From the NCBI RefSeq assembly GCF_000526215.1, contig NZ_JAFQ01000004.1:1302001-1366000 (forward strand): a DNA stretch of 64,000 nucleotides, read 5' to 3'. Origin of the DNA: Nocardia sp. BMG51109 (GTDB taxonomy: Bacteria; Actinomycetota; Actinomycetes; Mycobacteriales; Mycobacteriaceae). A program made the position numbers and the translations under genes. Position 1 is the first letter of the stretch; each line of letters opens with the position of its first letter. The notes under the pieces are model-generated. The model saw only the letters and a program-made list of their open reading frames with translations, did no database searches and had not been told where the DNA came from. Shown here piece by piece: positions 16,431-25,533 of the stretch.

Positions 16431-17330
16431 TCAGTGTCCGGCGGGTGCGCGGTTCCAGAAGTCCGGTGGCACAACGTCGTATGCCTCTACGTCACGATCG
16501 CGCAGGGTGGTGGGTGACTCCAGGTGGATCGCTCCACTGGGCAGGATGCCCGCGCCGCCGTAGCGGGCCATCAGCCGCACCTGAGCCAGGACGTCCTCGC
16601 CGCTGTGGGCGCGTGGTAGCTGCCGCCAAAAGCCGAAACCTCCGGTAGCCATGAGTTTTTCGCGGTCGTACAGCACGCAGCCGCCCACCCAGGCGACCTT
16701 GTAGCCGACCAGGTCCCCGTCCCGCGGCCCCAGCTGTTCGGCGAGGTGGGTCGGATTGGCGGCGTTGTGCAGGGTCCAGCGCCGCCACTCGGGGGTGCCG
16801 GGGCGGACGTACTCGGGTTCCGGTGCGCCGGGCCAGGTTTCGAACGGTGCCAGTTCGGCCGGGCGATGGTCGTCGAGATAGGACAGGCCCTGCACGGCGC
16901 AGCCGACGAATCCGCACCGCCACTCGGTGATCGCGCGGTACATCCGGGCGATCGTGTCCGGCTCGAGCCAGACATCGTCGTCGAGGAACAGCACGAATCG
17001 TCCGCGCGCGGTTCTCAGCAGGTGGTCGCGGTGTTCGGCGATACCGCGCGGCGGCAGGTGGGTACCGGCGCGGACCTCGTGGCCATGGTGCCGCAGCACG
17101 CGAATCATGCCGGTGGAGGCCGGGGTCGCGTATCCGGGCGTCGCGTCCGATTGATCACCGACGGCGACAGCGCCCGATTGATCACCGACGGCGACAGCGT
17201 CCGATTGATCACTGACGGTGACGGCGAAGTCCGGAAAGTCCTGGGCGGCAAGGCCGGCCAGGGTGGTCGCCAGCTCCGTCGGCCGGTTGCGGGTCGGGAT
17301 CAGCACCTCGACCTCGGGTGCCGTCGTCAC
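16431..17330 (-). CDS. Family 2 glycosyltransferase carrying an in-frame tandem repeat
   Basis: 299 residues, GT-A fold. The start is a GTG in a GTGA overlap with hldE; it begins directly with the conserved VEVLIPTRNRPTEL. The DxD-like metal site is FVLFLDDDVWLEPDTIARM near 112-130; a VGGCVLYDREKLMATGGF acceptor region lies near 225-245. Between the second strand and the next conserved block sit three copies of a nine-residue unit (type VAVGDQSDA), encoded by 17146-17226, which are not part of a normal GT2 fold. It probably adds one sugar to the heptose-containing glycan. Confidence 0.82.
   Translation of the reverse strand: MTTAPEVEVLIPTRNRPTELATTLAGLAAQDFPDFAVTVSDQSDAVAVGDQSGAVAVGDQSDATPGYATPASTGMIRVLRHHGHEVRAGTHLPPRGIAEHRDHLLRTARGRFVLFLDDDVWLEPDTIARMYRAITEWRCGFVGCAVQGLSYLDDHRPAELAPFETWPGAPEPEYVRPGTPEWRRWTLHNAANPTHLAEQLGPRDGDLVGYKVAWVGGCVLYDREKLMATGGFGFWRQLPRAHSGEDVLAQVRLMARYGGAGILPSGAIHLESPTTLRDRDVEAYDVVPPDFWNRAPAGH
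17146..17226. repeat. 27-bp tandem repeat, three copies, inside the GT2 gene
   Basis: Units 17146-17172, 17173-17199 and 17200-17226 share the core GATTGATCACCGACGGCGAC; the third copy differs by several bases. The period is 27 bp, so copy-number change keeps the reading frame and adds or removes nine residues. The core resembles the repeat in the ABC ATPase gene at 63441. Confidence 0.9.
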
Positions 17331-18838
17331 CGGCCGGCACCCACTCGGATTCGGTCGATGATCGCCGAGGTCGAATGATCGGCGACGTAGCCGAGTGCGC
17401 GTACTTCCCCACCGTATCCGTGCACCACAGACGTCTCGGCCAGCATCTCGGGCCGGTAGTCGCCACCCTTCACATACAGCTCGGGCCGCAGCCGGCGCAA
17501 CAGCGCGGCCGGCGTCGGCTCGTCGAAGATCGTCACGTGGTCGACGCAGCTCAGCGCCGCCAGCACGGTGGCACGGTCGTGCTCCGAATTCACCGGCCGG
17601 TCCGGACCTTTCAGCGCGCGCACGCCGCGATCGGAGTTGACCGCCACCACCAGAATGTCGCCGAGCCGCTTGGCCTCGTCGAGGTAGGCGATGTGCCCGG
17701 TGTGCAGCACGTCGAAACACCCGTTGGTGAACACGATGCGCCGACCGGCCCGGCGATGTGCGGCCACCGCGGCCGCCAGTTCCGCCGCGTCCAGCACGCC
17801 GCCCGCCCCGGCCAGCCGCTGCCGCAGCGCGGCGGTGTCGCATACCGAGGTCCCCGGGCTGTGCACCACCACATCCGCGGCCGCCTGCGCGACCTCGGCG
17901 GCGGTCGCGCCGGGGAGGCCCGCGAGCAGGGCGAGGGTGTAGGCGGCGGTGAAAGTGTCGCCGCCACCGGCCGATTGCCGGTCCGGCACCGGCCGTGCCC
18001 AGGTACGGTGCACCGGCCGGTCGCCGGACAGCACCAGGACCCCGTCGCGGTCCAGGGTCACGGCCACGGTGGCGGCCCCGGTGGCGTCGAGGAGCCCGGT
18101 GCGATGGTGATCGAGCAGCTCGGCTCGTTCGGCACCGTCGGCGGGCAGCGTCAGCGACACCGACGCCGCGGCCTCCGCCGCATTGGGCGTGGCCACATCC
18201 GGGCGCAGCGATCGCCAGCGGGCCGGATGATGCGAATCGACCACGAGCAGCGGCAGTTCGGGCCGCCGCGCCGTCAGCCACCGCCGGGCCCGGTCGGCGC
18301 AGCCGCCGTCGTAGTCACAGATCACCAGGGCATCGGCACCGTCCAGCGCCGCGGTCAGCCGGTCCTGCACCGCGGTGCCGACCGTATCGTCGATGCCGCG
18401 CCGGTCGGTCTCGTCGAACCGGACCATCAGCTGATCACCCGCCACGATCCGGCGTTTGATGGCCGTCGAGCGGTCCGGCACGCTGACCACGTGCCCGTCC
18501 GGGACGTTGCGCCCGCGCAGGGCGGCGCGCAACCGTTCCCCGGAACGGTCCGTCCCGACAGTCGTGACCAGCCGCACCCGCGCACCGAGGGCCGCCAGGT
18601 TGGCTGCGGTATTCGCGGCGCCGCCGGGCGCCGCCGAACTGCGCTCGATGTCGACCACGGGCACCGGGGCCTCCCGGCACACCCGTTCGGAGCGACCCCA
18701 CATCCACACGTCGAGCACGACATCGCCGAGGACCACGACGTTCGCGCCGGCCCGGGCCAGCCGATCGGCCAGCGCCGGCGTGAGCTCGTGCTCGCCCGAT
18801 ATCGCGCGCTGCGGCGTATCGCTGATCGGTGGGTACAT
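17327..18838 (-). CDS. hldE: Bifunctional heptose-7-phosphate kinase / heptose-1-phosphate adenylyltransferase
   Basis: 503 residues; start chosen at the ATG with GGAAGG six bases upstream. Domain 1 (about 20-330) is a PfkB/RfaE1 kinase: VVVLGDVVLDVWMWG, PGGAANTAANLAALG, and SAGGGDTFTAAYTLA with the catalytic aspartate. Domain 2 (about 355-495) is a cytidylyltransferase-like RfaE2: VFTNGCFDVLHTGHIAYLDEAK with the HxGH motif, then ELYVKGGDY. It phosphorylates heptose 7-phosphate at C1 and, after GmhB, adenylylates heptose 1-phosphate to ADP-heptose. GTGA-coupled to the GT2 gene. Fused HldE is typical of Gram-negative LPS pathways. Confidence 0.93.
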   Translation of the reverse strand: MYPPISDTPQRAISGEHELTPALADRLARAGANVVVLGDVVLDVWMWGRSERVCREAPVPVVDIERSSAAPGGAANTAANLAALGARVRLVTTVGTDRSGERLRAALRGRNVPDGHVVSVPDRSTAIKRRIVAGDQLMVRFDETDRRGIDDTVGTAVQDRLTAALDGADALVICDYDGGCADRARRWLTARRPELPLLVVDSHHPARWRSLRPDVATPNAAEAAASVSLTLPADGAERAELLDHHRTGLLDATGAATVAVTLDRDGVLVLSGDRPVHRTWARPVPDRQSAGGGDTFTAAYTLALLAGLPGATAAEVAQAAADVVVHSPGTSVCDTAALRQRLAGAGGVLDAAELAAAVAAHRRAGRRIVFTNGCFDVLHTGHIAYLDEAKRLGDILVVAVNSDRGVRALKGPDRPVNSEHDRATVLAALSCVDHVTIFDEPTPAALLRRLRPELYVKGGDYRPEMLAETSVVHGYGGEVRALGYVADHSTSAIIDRIRVGAGR

Positions 18839-18911
18839 GGGGCGCCTTCCGTCGAGCGGTGGATATTGCGGCGATTCCACTCCTGCTGCCCGATAAACCG
18901 ATCCGGTGGCG

Positions 18912-20192
18912 CTATTCGGCGGCCTCGTCGAATTCGAAGTGCAGTGATTCGATGCAGCGCTGGTACTTTCGTGTCATCTCCGCTTCGCTGTCGGCGCCGA
19001 TGAAGATGTCCGCCAGCTCGTAGCTGTAGCTGTCCTGGGCCGGGGCGTCGGACAGCCGGTCGCCCTCGGCGGGGACCACCTCGATCGTGACTCCCGGTAT
19101 CTCGCGCTGCAGCGCCTCGATCTCCGCGGTCGTGGGAATCCGTTGCACGACCGCGTCGGCGAACCGGCGGTAATACCATTTGGCCGCGATCTCGTACGGC
19201 CCTCGGCCGCGCGGCAGATCCGGGTTCAGACCCAATCCGAGCCGGACCATGCAGTGGTGGTTGGGAATGCCGTCCACCGCCAGGAACAGGTCGGCGTGCG
19301 ACTGCGAATGTCGCGGGTTGATCTCCAGGACGGACACCCGGCCGGTTTCCAGGTCACAGAAGAATTCGATGCTGAACATGGAATTCGTCAATCCCATTCG
19401 AGCGATGACGCGCTCGGAGATGTCGGCCATGCGCGCCACGATGGCGGGCGGCAGCTGGGACGGATACTGGTGACGGAGGAAGCAGGGGCTGCCGGGGTAG
19501 TCGATCGAGTCCAGCGCGCCGTTGACTACCACTTCCCCTTGATACACATAGCCTTCGGTAGCAGCCTGAACGCCGGTGAGGGTCTCTTCCGCCAAGCACG
19601 CCTGGCCGCCGATATCGGCGATTTCCGCAGGCAGGTCGACCTGGTCGAGAACGAATTCGAACGGCTTGCCCACCCGGCTCACGCCCTCCCGGATCTGCCC
19701 GACCGCGCCGGCGAACTCCTGATCGTCGTCGACGTGGAAGGCCAGCTCCGAGGAGAACGACTTGACCGGCTTGAGCCACACCGGATATTCCATGCCTTCG
19801 GGTAGGCGGGGTTCGCCCTCGAGATCCACGATTCCGAACTTCGGCAGGTCATCGAGTACCTTGCTCTGTTCCACCCTGCTCCAGTATTTGTGCTCGCATT
19901 TGACGATCGCCCCGAGATCGGCGCTGGGCAGCCCCCGGGGAGCGCACAGCATGGGGACCAGCGCGGTGGTCGGGAAGTCCCAGAACCCGACGATCGCCCC
20001 GATCGCTCCGTCGAAATCGTCGAGCTCCTGCTGCGCCTTGTGCAGCAGATCCTCGATCGGGATCTGACCTTCCTGGGTCTCGGCCACGCTGAGCAGCGAG
20101 TGGAATCGGTATCGCTCCGCGCCCGGGATCTGCTCCAATGTTCGCAGGTTGCCCTCGTCCAGGGCGATCACGAAGACGTCGATCGGGTCCAT
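18912..20192 (-). CDS. ATP-grasp domain ligase
   Basis: 426 residues; the ATG follows GGAGGTGAGG. The ATP-grasp core is seen as a lysine-bearing strand YPVWLKPVKSFSS near 138, a C-L-A-E-E-T-L strand near 200, and SIEFFCDLETGRVSVLEINPRHSQS near 285-310, whose E and N bind magnesium-ATP. The N-terminal part (residues 1-110) is a pre-ATP-grasp domain. Such enzymes join a carboxylate to an amine or thiol, as in dipeptide or cofactor synthesis. It is the last gene of an operon with two hydrolases (start 8 bp after the preceding stop). The substrate is unknown. Confidence 0.8.
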   Translation of the reverse strand: MDPIDVFVIALDEGNLRTLEQIPGAERYRFHSLLSVAETQEGQIPIEDLLHKAQQELDDFDGAIGAIVGFWDFPTTALVPMLCAPRGLPSADLGAIVKCEHKYWSRVEQSKVLDDLPKFGIVDLEGEPRLPEGMEYPVWLKPVKSFSSELAFHVDDDQEFAGAVGQIREGVSRVGKPFEFVLDQVDLPAEIADIGGQACLAEETLTGVQAATEGYVYQGEVVVNGALDSIDYPGSPCFLRHQYPSQLPPAIVARMADISERVIARMGLTNSMFSIEFFCDLETGRVSVLEINPRHSQSHADLFLAVDGIPNHHCMVRLGLGLNPDLPRGRGPYEIAAKWYYRRFADAVVQRIPTTAEIEALQREIPGVTIEVVPAEGDRLSDAPAQDSYSYELADIFIGADSEAEMTRKYQRCIESLHFEFDEAAE

Positions 20193-20200
20193 CGGATACC

Positions 20201-21154
20201 TCACCTCCGCTGCACGAGCCGGACCAGCTCGCGCATCGCGTGTCGTGCCTCCGGAATGTCCGCCAGCAGCCATGCGTGGAACATTCCCTCGTATTCGAAG
20301 TAGCCGAGTTCGACGCCTTCGTCGACGCAGCGCGCGCGAAACCGGCGGGCGTCCGCCAGCAGGACGTCCCGGGTGCCGATGAACAGGCTCAGCGCACCGG
20401 GCGTCGCGGCGGGTGCGTTCAGCGGGCTGATCGACGGATCCGACCGGTCGCACCGGCCCGCATACAGGCGTCCGGCCTCGGCCAGACCCTCGACGCCGAG
20501 ATAGGGATCGTCCGGGTCGAGGTCCCGGGTGGCCGGATCGGTCATGGTGACGTCGAGCCACGGCGAGATCAGCACGACCTCCTTCGGCGCGGCCTCGCCC
20601 GCGGCACCGATCTTGCGGGCCAGCACCAGCGCCAGCGCGCCACCGGCCGAATCACCCATGAACACCTTGTCTTCCGGCGCGGTGTCGGCGAAGGCCGCAT
20701 CGTGCGCGGCGGCCACCATCGCAACGGTGTCATCGGCGTGATACTTCGGGGCGAGCGGATAGAGCGGCACGGTGACCGTGCATCCCGCCCGATCCACCAA
20801 GCGCGAGAGGAACTTCCAGTGATCGCGCTGGATCTGATGGACGTACGCGCCGCCGTGCAGATAGAACACGTGCCGGGTGCTGCTGCCGTGCCGGGGGCGA
20901 ATCGTGTACACCGGCCGCCCGTGAATCTCCCGGCGCGTCACCCGGTGTCGCCGGTGCAGCGACGCGGGTGGCCGATCCCGGGACGGCCGTTGGCTTTTCG
21001 GCAGACTCTCGCACAGCGCGTCCGCGTCGGCGAAGGTCCGCTTGGCACGGGTCAGCCGCAGCGCGGCGATGAACATCCGCGCCCGCAGGCTCGGCGTCCC
21101 GGAGATCCTCGACGTCCCGGGGATCGATGTGCTGGCGGGCCGACGGTCAGACAT
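20201..21154 (-). CDS. Alpha/beta hydrolase of the hormone-sensitive-lipase family
   Basis: 317 residues from an ATG that overlaps the upstream CocE-like gene by 8 bp. HSL family IV motifs are HGGAYVHQ (oxyanion hole, near 100) and GDSAGGALAL (nucleophile Ser, near 168). The acid residue is probably in the FIGTRDVLLADARRF segment and the catalytic His in FEYEGMFHAW near 295. It is cytoplasmic, with no signal peptide. It hydrolyses small esters or amides; coupling with an ATP-grasp ligase suggests turnover or trimming of a conjugate. Confidence 0.85.
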   Translation of the reverse strand: MSDRRPASTSIPGTSRISGTPSLRARMFIAALRLTRAKRTFADADALCESLPKSQRPSRDRPPASLHRRHRVTRREIHGRPVYTIRPRHGSSTRHVFYLHGGAYVHQIQRDHWKFLSRLVDRAGCTVTVPLYPLAPKYHADDTVAMVAAAHDAAFADTAPEDKVFMGDSAGGALALVLARKIGAAGEAAPKEVVLISPWLDVTMTDPATRDLDPDDPYLGVEGLAEAGRLYAGRCDRSDPSISPLNAPAATPGALSLFIGTRDVLLADARRFRARCVDEGVELGYFEYEGMFHAWLLADIPEARHAMRELVRLVQRR

Positions 21155-23165
21155 GGTCACGGGGAATCGTCTTGTACCAGTTGCGGGAATACGTTCGCTT
21201 CTTTCCCTCGAACCCGTCGAGCTGCGCATGCACAACGAAATCGGTGGGGGTGCAGGTCACTTGGGTTCGAGTCTCGGTTCTCGCCAGCCAGTCGCCGCGA
21301 GCGAAACTCATCGACCAGGTGGTTTCGGCCGTGGCGGAACAGAAGTCGTCCGCCTGCCAGCTGTACCGCTCGCGGACCCTGCGGTCGACCCGGAGATCCT
21401 GTTCGTCGAAACGAACCGAACCGGCGTCCTTGACGACGTTCAGCGCCGAACGGTAGTCGACCATATCGCGGGAGACGGTCCATTCCTGTTCGCCCGGGGT
21501 GATCTGGGTGCTCGGCATCGGCGGCGAGCCCTCCGGCTCACCGAACGGTTGCGGCGCGATCTCGTCGGATTCCGCGGTCGGCCGGATCGGCAGCCGCAGG
21601 CTGCTGCCCTCGGTGTGGACGGTGAGCCGCGCGGGTTCCGGCGGCGGCCAGGCCAGCGGCCAATACGACGTCGACACCGACAGCCGGATGCGGTGACCGG
21701 CGGGAAATGCCTGCGCCACCGCGTTCAGGTCCACGGTGACGCGGTACCGCTCGCCGGCCGCCAGCGGCTTCGGTTCGTCGTGGCCGTCCCGATGGGTCAG
21801 GTTGAGCAGTCCGTAGGTCACCCGCGTCGCCCGGCCGTCCGGGGCCACATCGGACAACCTGGCCGCGACCATGGCCACCGGCTTGTCGGCGGACACCTCC
21901 AGCGTCAGCACCGGCGCGCCCAGGATCTCGCACCGTTCGGGCAGATCGTCGGTGTCGAACACCAGCGAGCCGCCGTCCTCCTCACGCTGGTCGTAGGGCA
22001 GGTCCGGCGGGGCGCTGTAGGACGCCCACTTCCCGGCGAATTGCCCTACCGACAAAGGAGATTCGACCAACAGATCGGCCGCCGGCACGTCCTCGCCCGG
22101 CCGCGCGATCCGATACCGGGACAGCGGGCACTCGACGGTCCGGATGTGCGGCGACGGCCAGACCGGTTCGCCGACCCAGCGGCCCGGCCGCTCCTCGTAG
22201 GCCGTGGACGGCGGCACGCTCTCCTGCATCCAGGTGCACAGCATCGGTCCGTCCATCACACCGTTATCGATGTCCTTGAGCCAGTGGTCCCACCAGCGCA
22301 CCACCTCCTGGAGATAGCCGATGGCCGGCCCGGGCTCGCCGAGGTGCGGGTACTTGTGGCACCAGGGCCCGATCAGTCCCTTGCGCGGCACGTCCAGGTG
22401 GGCAAGCAGCCGGGCGACCGCATTCGAATAGCCGTCGGCCCATCCGCTGGAGGCCAGCACCGGAATCCGCACATCGGCATAGTTCTCGCACACCGACGCC
22501 CATCGCCAATAATCGTCCCGGCGTTGGTGCGCAAGCCAATTCGCCGCCCAGAGGCTGCAGTTCTCCAGGCGTTCCAGCCACATGCCGCGCCAGCGGTCGC
22601 CCACCAGCGCGGGGTCGGGGGGCAGCGTGCTGTAGGCGAACATGGTCGCCGACTCGGCGATATTGTCCGACAGTAATGCCCCGCCCATGTAGTGCATATC
22701 GTCGGAATACCGGTCGTCGGTGAACGAGGAAATGACGATGGCGCGCAGTGCGGGCGGGCGGCGCGCGGCGATCTGGAGGGAGTTGAATCCACCCCAGGAA
22801 ATGCCCATCATGCCGATGCGGCCGTCACACCACGGTTGTTCGGACATCCATTCCAGGACGTCCTCGGCGTCGAGATGCTCCTGTTCGAGGTACTCGTCCG
22901 CGAGAACGCCCTCGGATTCCCCGGTGCCCCGCAAATCGACTCGGACACAGGCATATCCGTGCCCGGCCAGATACGGATGATGAACAGAATCGCGCACCGC
23001 GGTCAGATCCCGCTTGCGGTACGGGATGTATTCCAGAACACCGGGAACCGCCTGGCCGGCGACCGGCCGCCAGATCTTCGCCGCCAATCTGGTCCCATCG
23101 GATGTCGGAATCCAGACGTGTTCGTCCACGGTGATGTCCTGCGGCAGCGCCGTCACCGTCCGCAT
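21147..23165 (-). CDS. CocE/NonD-family hydrolase
   Basis: 672 residues with strong AGGAGG before the ATG. The alpha/beta hydrolase domain carries YRKRD near 50, RGTGESEG near 80, and the nucleophile elbow MGISWGGFNS near 120; a GPWCHKYPH segment near 295 provides the catalytic His. The C-terminal jelly-roll (X-Pro dipeptidyl-peptidase C-terminal) domain spans about 355-560, and an extra segment of about 100 residues follows. Family members cleave cocaine-like esters, glutaryl-acyl groups or X-Pro peptides. No signal peptide is seen. It is the first gene of the three-gene operon. Confidence 0.87.
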   Translation of the reverse strand: MRTVTALPQDITVDEHVWIPTSDGTRLAAKIWRPVAGQAVPGVLEYIPYRKRDLTAVRDSVHHPYLAGHGYACVRVDLRGTGESEGVLADEYLEQEHLDAEDVLEWMSEQPWCDGRIGMMGISWGGFNSLQIAARRPPALRAIVISSFTDDRYSDDMHYMGGALLSDNIAESATMFAYSTLPPDPALVGDRWRGMWLERLENCSLWAANWLAHQRRDDYWRWASVCENYADVRIPVLASSGWADGYSNAVARLLAHLDVPRKGLIGPWCHKYPHLGEPGPAIGYLQEVVRWWDHWLKDIDNGVMDGPMLCTWMQESVPPSTAYEERPGRWVGEPVWPSPHIRTVECPLSRYRIARPGEDVPAADLLVESPLSVGQFAGKWASYSAPPDLPYDQREEDGGSLVFDTDDLPERCEILGAPVLTLEVSADKPVAMVAARLSDVAPDGRATRVTYGLLNLTHRDGHDEPKPLAAGERYRVTVDLNAVAQAFPAGHRIRLSVSTSYWPLAWPPPEPARLTVHTEGSSLRLPIRPTAESDEIAPQPFGEPEGSPPMPSTQITPGEQEWTVSRDMVDYRSALNVVKDAGSVRFDEQDLRVDRRVRERYSWQADDFCSATAETTWSMSFARGDWLARTETRTQVTCTPTDFVVHAQLDGFEGKKRTYSRNWYKTIPRDHV

Positions 23166-23277
23166 CGGTCCTCCTGGGCGGAGTAGACATCACTCACGCC
23201 TTCGGTGGTCATCGCAGATCCTTTCCGCTCGGCGGCTCCGGGAGAAGTGCGTGGCTTTTCGCGAAAAGCGCTGGGCC

Positions 23278-23610
23278 CTACGCCGATCGGTACCGGCGCT
23301 CGTGCCAGGCGCGCAGCGAGCCCAGTGCCGGACCGGCGGGATGATCGTGGCTGGTGGTCTTGCGGCTACCGATCTCCTCACCACCGTCGCGAACGAGGGT
23401 GTAGCAATCCATGGAACACACGTGATAGACGAGGCCACCGAAGGTGACGCACCGACACTCGCGCGAGCACGGCCGCCCGCAGTGGTCACAACTGTCGGCC
23501 GTCACGTCGGAGGGACGTGGGGGCCGACATGCCGCACCGTCATCGATCTCGCGACGAGTACGGGCACGCCGGATGGCTTCCGCTGTCGTAGTGGCCGGTA
23601 CCGCTCCCAT
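23278..23610 (-). CDS. Small cysteine-rich (putative zinc-binding) protein
   Basis: 110 residues with GGGAGG six bases before the ATG. Six cysteines cluster between about 41 and 69: CDHCGRPC, ECRC, then VCSMDCYTLV. Spacing suggests one or two zinc knuckles, in the style of TRASH/MYM or FmdB-like folds, but no named family is certain. The flanks are basic and probably disordered. No membrane segment. Nearest neighbour on the same strand is the Cys-free CocE hydrolase start 113 bp away upstream of nothing shared; it is likely a single-gene unit. Confidence 0.6.
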   Translation of the reverse strand: MGAVPATTTAEAIRRARTRREIDDGAACRPPRPSDVTADSCDHCGRPCSRECRCVTFGGLVYHVCSMDCYTLVRDGGEEIGSRKTTSHDHPAGPALGSLRAWHERRYRSA

Positions 23611-23802
23611 GGTGGCCTCCCTGGTCGCATTGGCCGATCCTGCCGATCGCCTGCCATTCGCGTCTTACCCGGACGTCGCCCCACCAAACAGGTCCCTAGA
23701 CAAACATTGCGCCCCTTCGGTTCCCGCGCTTCCCCGTCCTGGCATCGACTGCCCTGCGGGCTACCGGCCGGGCAGCGGGCGGCACCAACGTCCCGAAGTG
23801 CG

Positions 23803-23985
23803 GTGACCGAGGTATGGATATTCGTCCTGTCCGCTCTCGGATCGGCGGGGGCGCTGTCACTCGCGGTGCGGTGGTGGCCGCGCCGCATCCCGAAGGGCCA
23901 CAGCGTCCACGAGAGCCGCCGGCGCATCGAGGAGGACGACCGGTCCGACGACGCGCCGGATCGGTGGAACGAGTCCGGCCGATGA
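23803..23985 (+). CDS. Small single-pass membrane protein
   Basis: 60 residues from a GTG start: MTEVWIFVLSALGSAGALSL gives one N-terminal membrane segment, followed by WWPRRIPKG and a highly charged tail rich in Arg, Glu and Asp. Codon use shows strong GC at third positions, as in neighbouring genes, which argues for coding. The ribosome site is weak, and the open frame extends far upstream without protein-like sequence. Function unknown. Confidence 0.5.
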   Translation: MTEVWIFVLSALGSAGALSLAVRWWPRRIPKGHSVHESRRRIEEDDRSDDAPDRWNESGR

Positions 23986-24224
23986 AGCTTCGATCGAAGC
24001 GGGAACGGCGGATGCCCCTGCCTCGCGGGTGACACGGGACCGGAGGAGCGGGGCCGCGAACAGACACGCGAGCGAGAACGCTGGGCAGCGGTTTCATCCA
24101 GAACGGGTGAGCCGCCGTGGATGGGGTCCGGCGACACTGGCCGTTATGCCAGGCGGGCGGATGCTCGGGTGTTGCGCCGTTGCTCTCGCATCGGCCGCTC
24201 CTTCGCGAGGAGGGGAGCAGGGCC

Positions 24225-25193
24225 GTGCAGCAGCTGATTCCCGGTAGTCAGCGCCGGTCGCTGGCCGAGCTGACCGACCGGCTCGATCTGTCGGCGGGTG
24301 ATGCTTCGGCGAAGCGGTCGGCGTTCTGGATCATGCTCGTGTTGTCGGCGGTGATCGCGATCTCCGGAGTGATCGGTGACTCCACCGCGACGGTGATCGG
24401 GGCGATGATCGTTGCGCCGCTGTCGGTTCCGATTCTCGGTGTCGCGCTCGGGATCGCGACCGCGCAGGGGCGGCTGGTCGGGCGCAGCGTGCTGCTGGTG
24501 CTGGCCGGTGTCGCCGTGGTTGTCGCGCTGGGGTTCCTGTTCGCGCAGCTGCTGCCGAATCCCGTGAACGTGCTGTCGAATTCGCAGGTGCTGGGGCGGA
24601 CGTCGCCGAAGCTCATGGATCTCACCGCGGCGCTCGCCACCGGGTTGGTCGCCGCCATCGCGATCACCCGCCGCGATGTCGGCGACGTGCTGCCCGGGGT
24701 CGCCATCGCGATCTCGCTGGTGCCGCCGCTGGGGGTGGTGGGCGTGTGCCTGGGGTCGGGTGCGCCGGCGCTGGCGCTGGGCGCGCTCGTGTTGTTCGCG
24801 TCAAATGTGCTCGCCATGATCATCACCACCACCGCGGTGCTGGTGATCGCCGGATACGGCCACGAGGCGGGGGCGGCCACCGCGCGGCGCGGGCGGGCGT
24901 ACGCCGTGCTGGTCGCGGCTCTGGTGCTGGTGGCGATCCCGATGGTGGTGAACTCGCTGACGACGTTGTGGGCGGGGCAGATCGCGGACGCGGCCGAGGA
25001 TTGGCTGCGCGACTCGCCGGGAGCCGAGGTCACCGACGTGACACTGCACAGCGACACCGCCACGATCTCAGTGCTGGGCCCGGAGGAGCTGCCGCCGGTC
25101 GAGGATCTGCACCGCGCGGTCGACGACCTGGTGCCCTGGAACCCCGGGGTGGTCGTCGTGCACACCGTGGGCAACCGCGTTTCCGACCGGTGA
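24225..25193 (+). CDS. DUF389 family membrane protein
   Basis: 322 residues from a GTG preceded by AGGAGGGG. About eight hydrophobic segments lie between residues 35 and 235. The family signature GDSTATVIGAMIVAPLSVPILGVALG is at about 58-83, and a second conserved block ISLVPPLGVVGVCLG is at about 160-175. A soluble C-terminal domain of about 80 residues follows. DUF389 proteins sit in the inner membrane; transport function has been proposed but is not established. The gene appears monocistronic. Confidence 0.9.
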   Translation: MQQLIPGSQRRSLAELTDRLDLSAGDASAKRSAFWIMLVLSAVIAISGVIGDSTATVIGAMIVAPLSVPILGVALGIATAQGRLVGRSVLLVLAGVAVVVALGFLFAQLLPNPVNVLSNSQVLGRTSPKLMDLTAALATGLVAAIAITRRDVGDVLPGVAIAISLVPPLGVVGVCLGSGAPALALGALVLFASNVLAMIITTTAVLVIAGYGHEAGAATARRGRAYAVLVAALVLVAIPMVVNSLTTLWAGQIADAAEDWLRDSPGAEVTDVTLHSDTATISVLGPEELPPVEDLHRAVDDLVPWNPGVVVVHTVGNRVSDR

Positions 25194-25308
25194 ACCCCCG
25201 CCGACCTCCGACCCCACCGACCTCATCCGCTGCGGGTGATGTCCGGGCCCGTGCCGCGGCGAAGACTCCGACATTATCCGTCCCTACGCCCGGATCCGGA
25301 GGACAGCG

Positions 25309-25533
25309 ATGGACAAGACGGCGAAACCCTCGGTCGTGTCGCGCATCTCGATGAACCAATGGCTGGCGATCGTGTTGACGGTGCTGGCCGTGGTGTTCAT
25401 CGTCGAGAACCGCAACCGGGTCGACATCGAGTTCCTGCTGATCACGATCCGCTCACCGATGTGGCTGATCCTGCTGGTGATGTTCGTCGTCGGCTGGCTC
25501 GCGGGCATGCTGGCCCGGCGCGTGCGGCGCTGA
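25309..25533 (+). CDS. LapA-like (DUF1049) small membrane protein
   Basis: 74 residues with GGAGGACAGCG before the ATG. Two membrane segments (about 16-33 and 50-68) flank ENRNRVDIEFLL, the typical LapA/DUF1049 pattern of a VxxNxxxVxxxFL turn. In Gram-negative bacteria LapA/B relate to envelope assembly; in actinobacteria the role is unknown. It lies 115 bp after the DUF389 gene on the same strand and converges with the SulP transporter. Confidence 0.88.
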   Translation: MDKTAKPSVVSRISMNQWLAIVLTVLAVVFIVENRNRVDIEFLLITIRSPMWLILLVMFVVGWLAGMLARRVRR

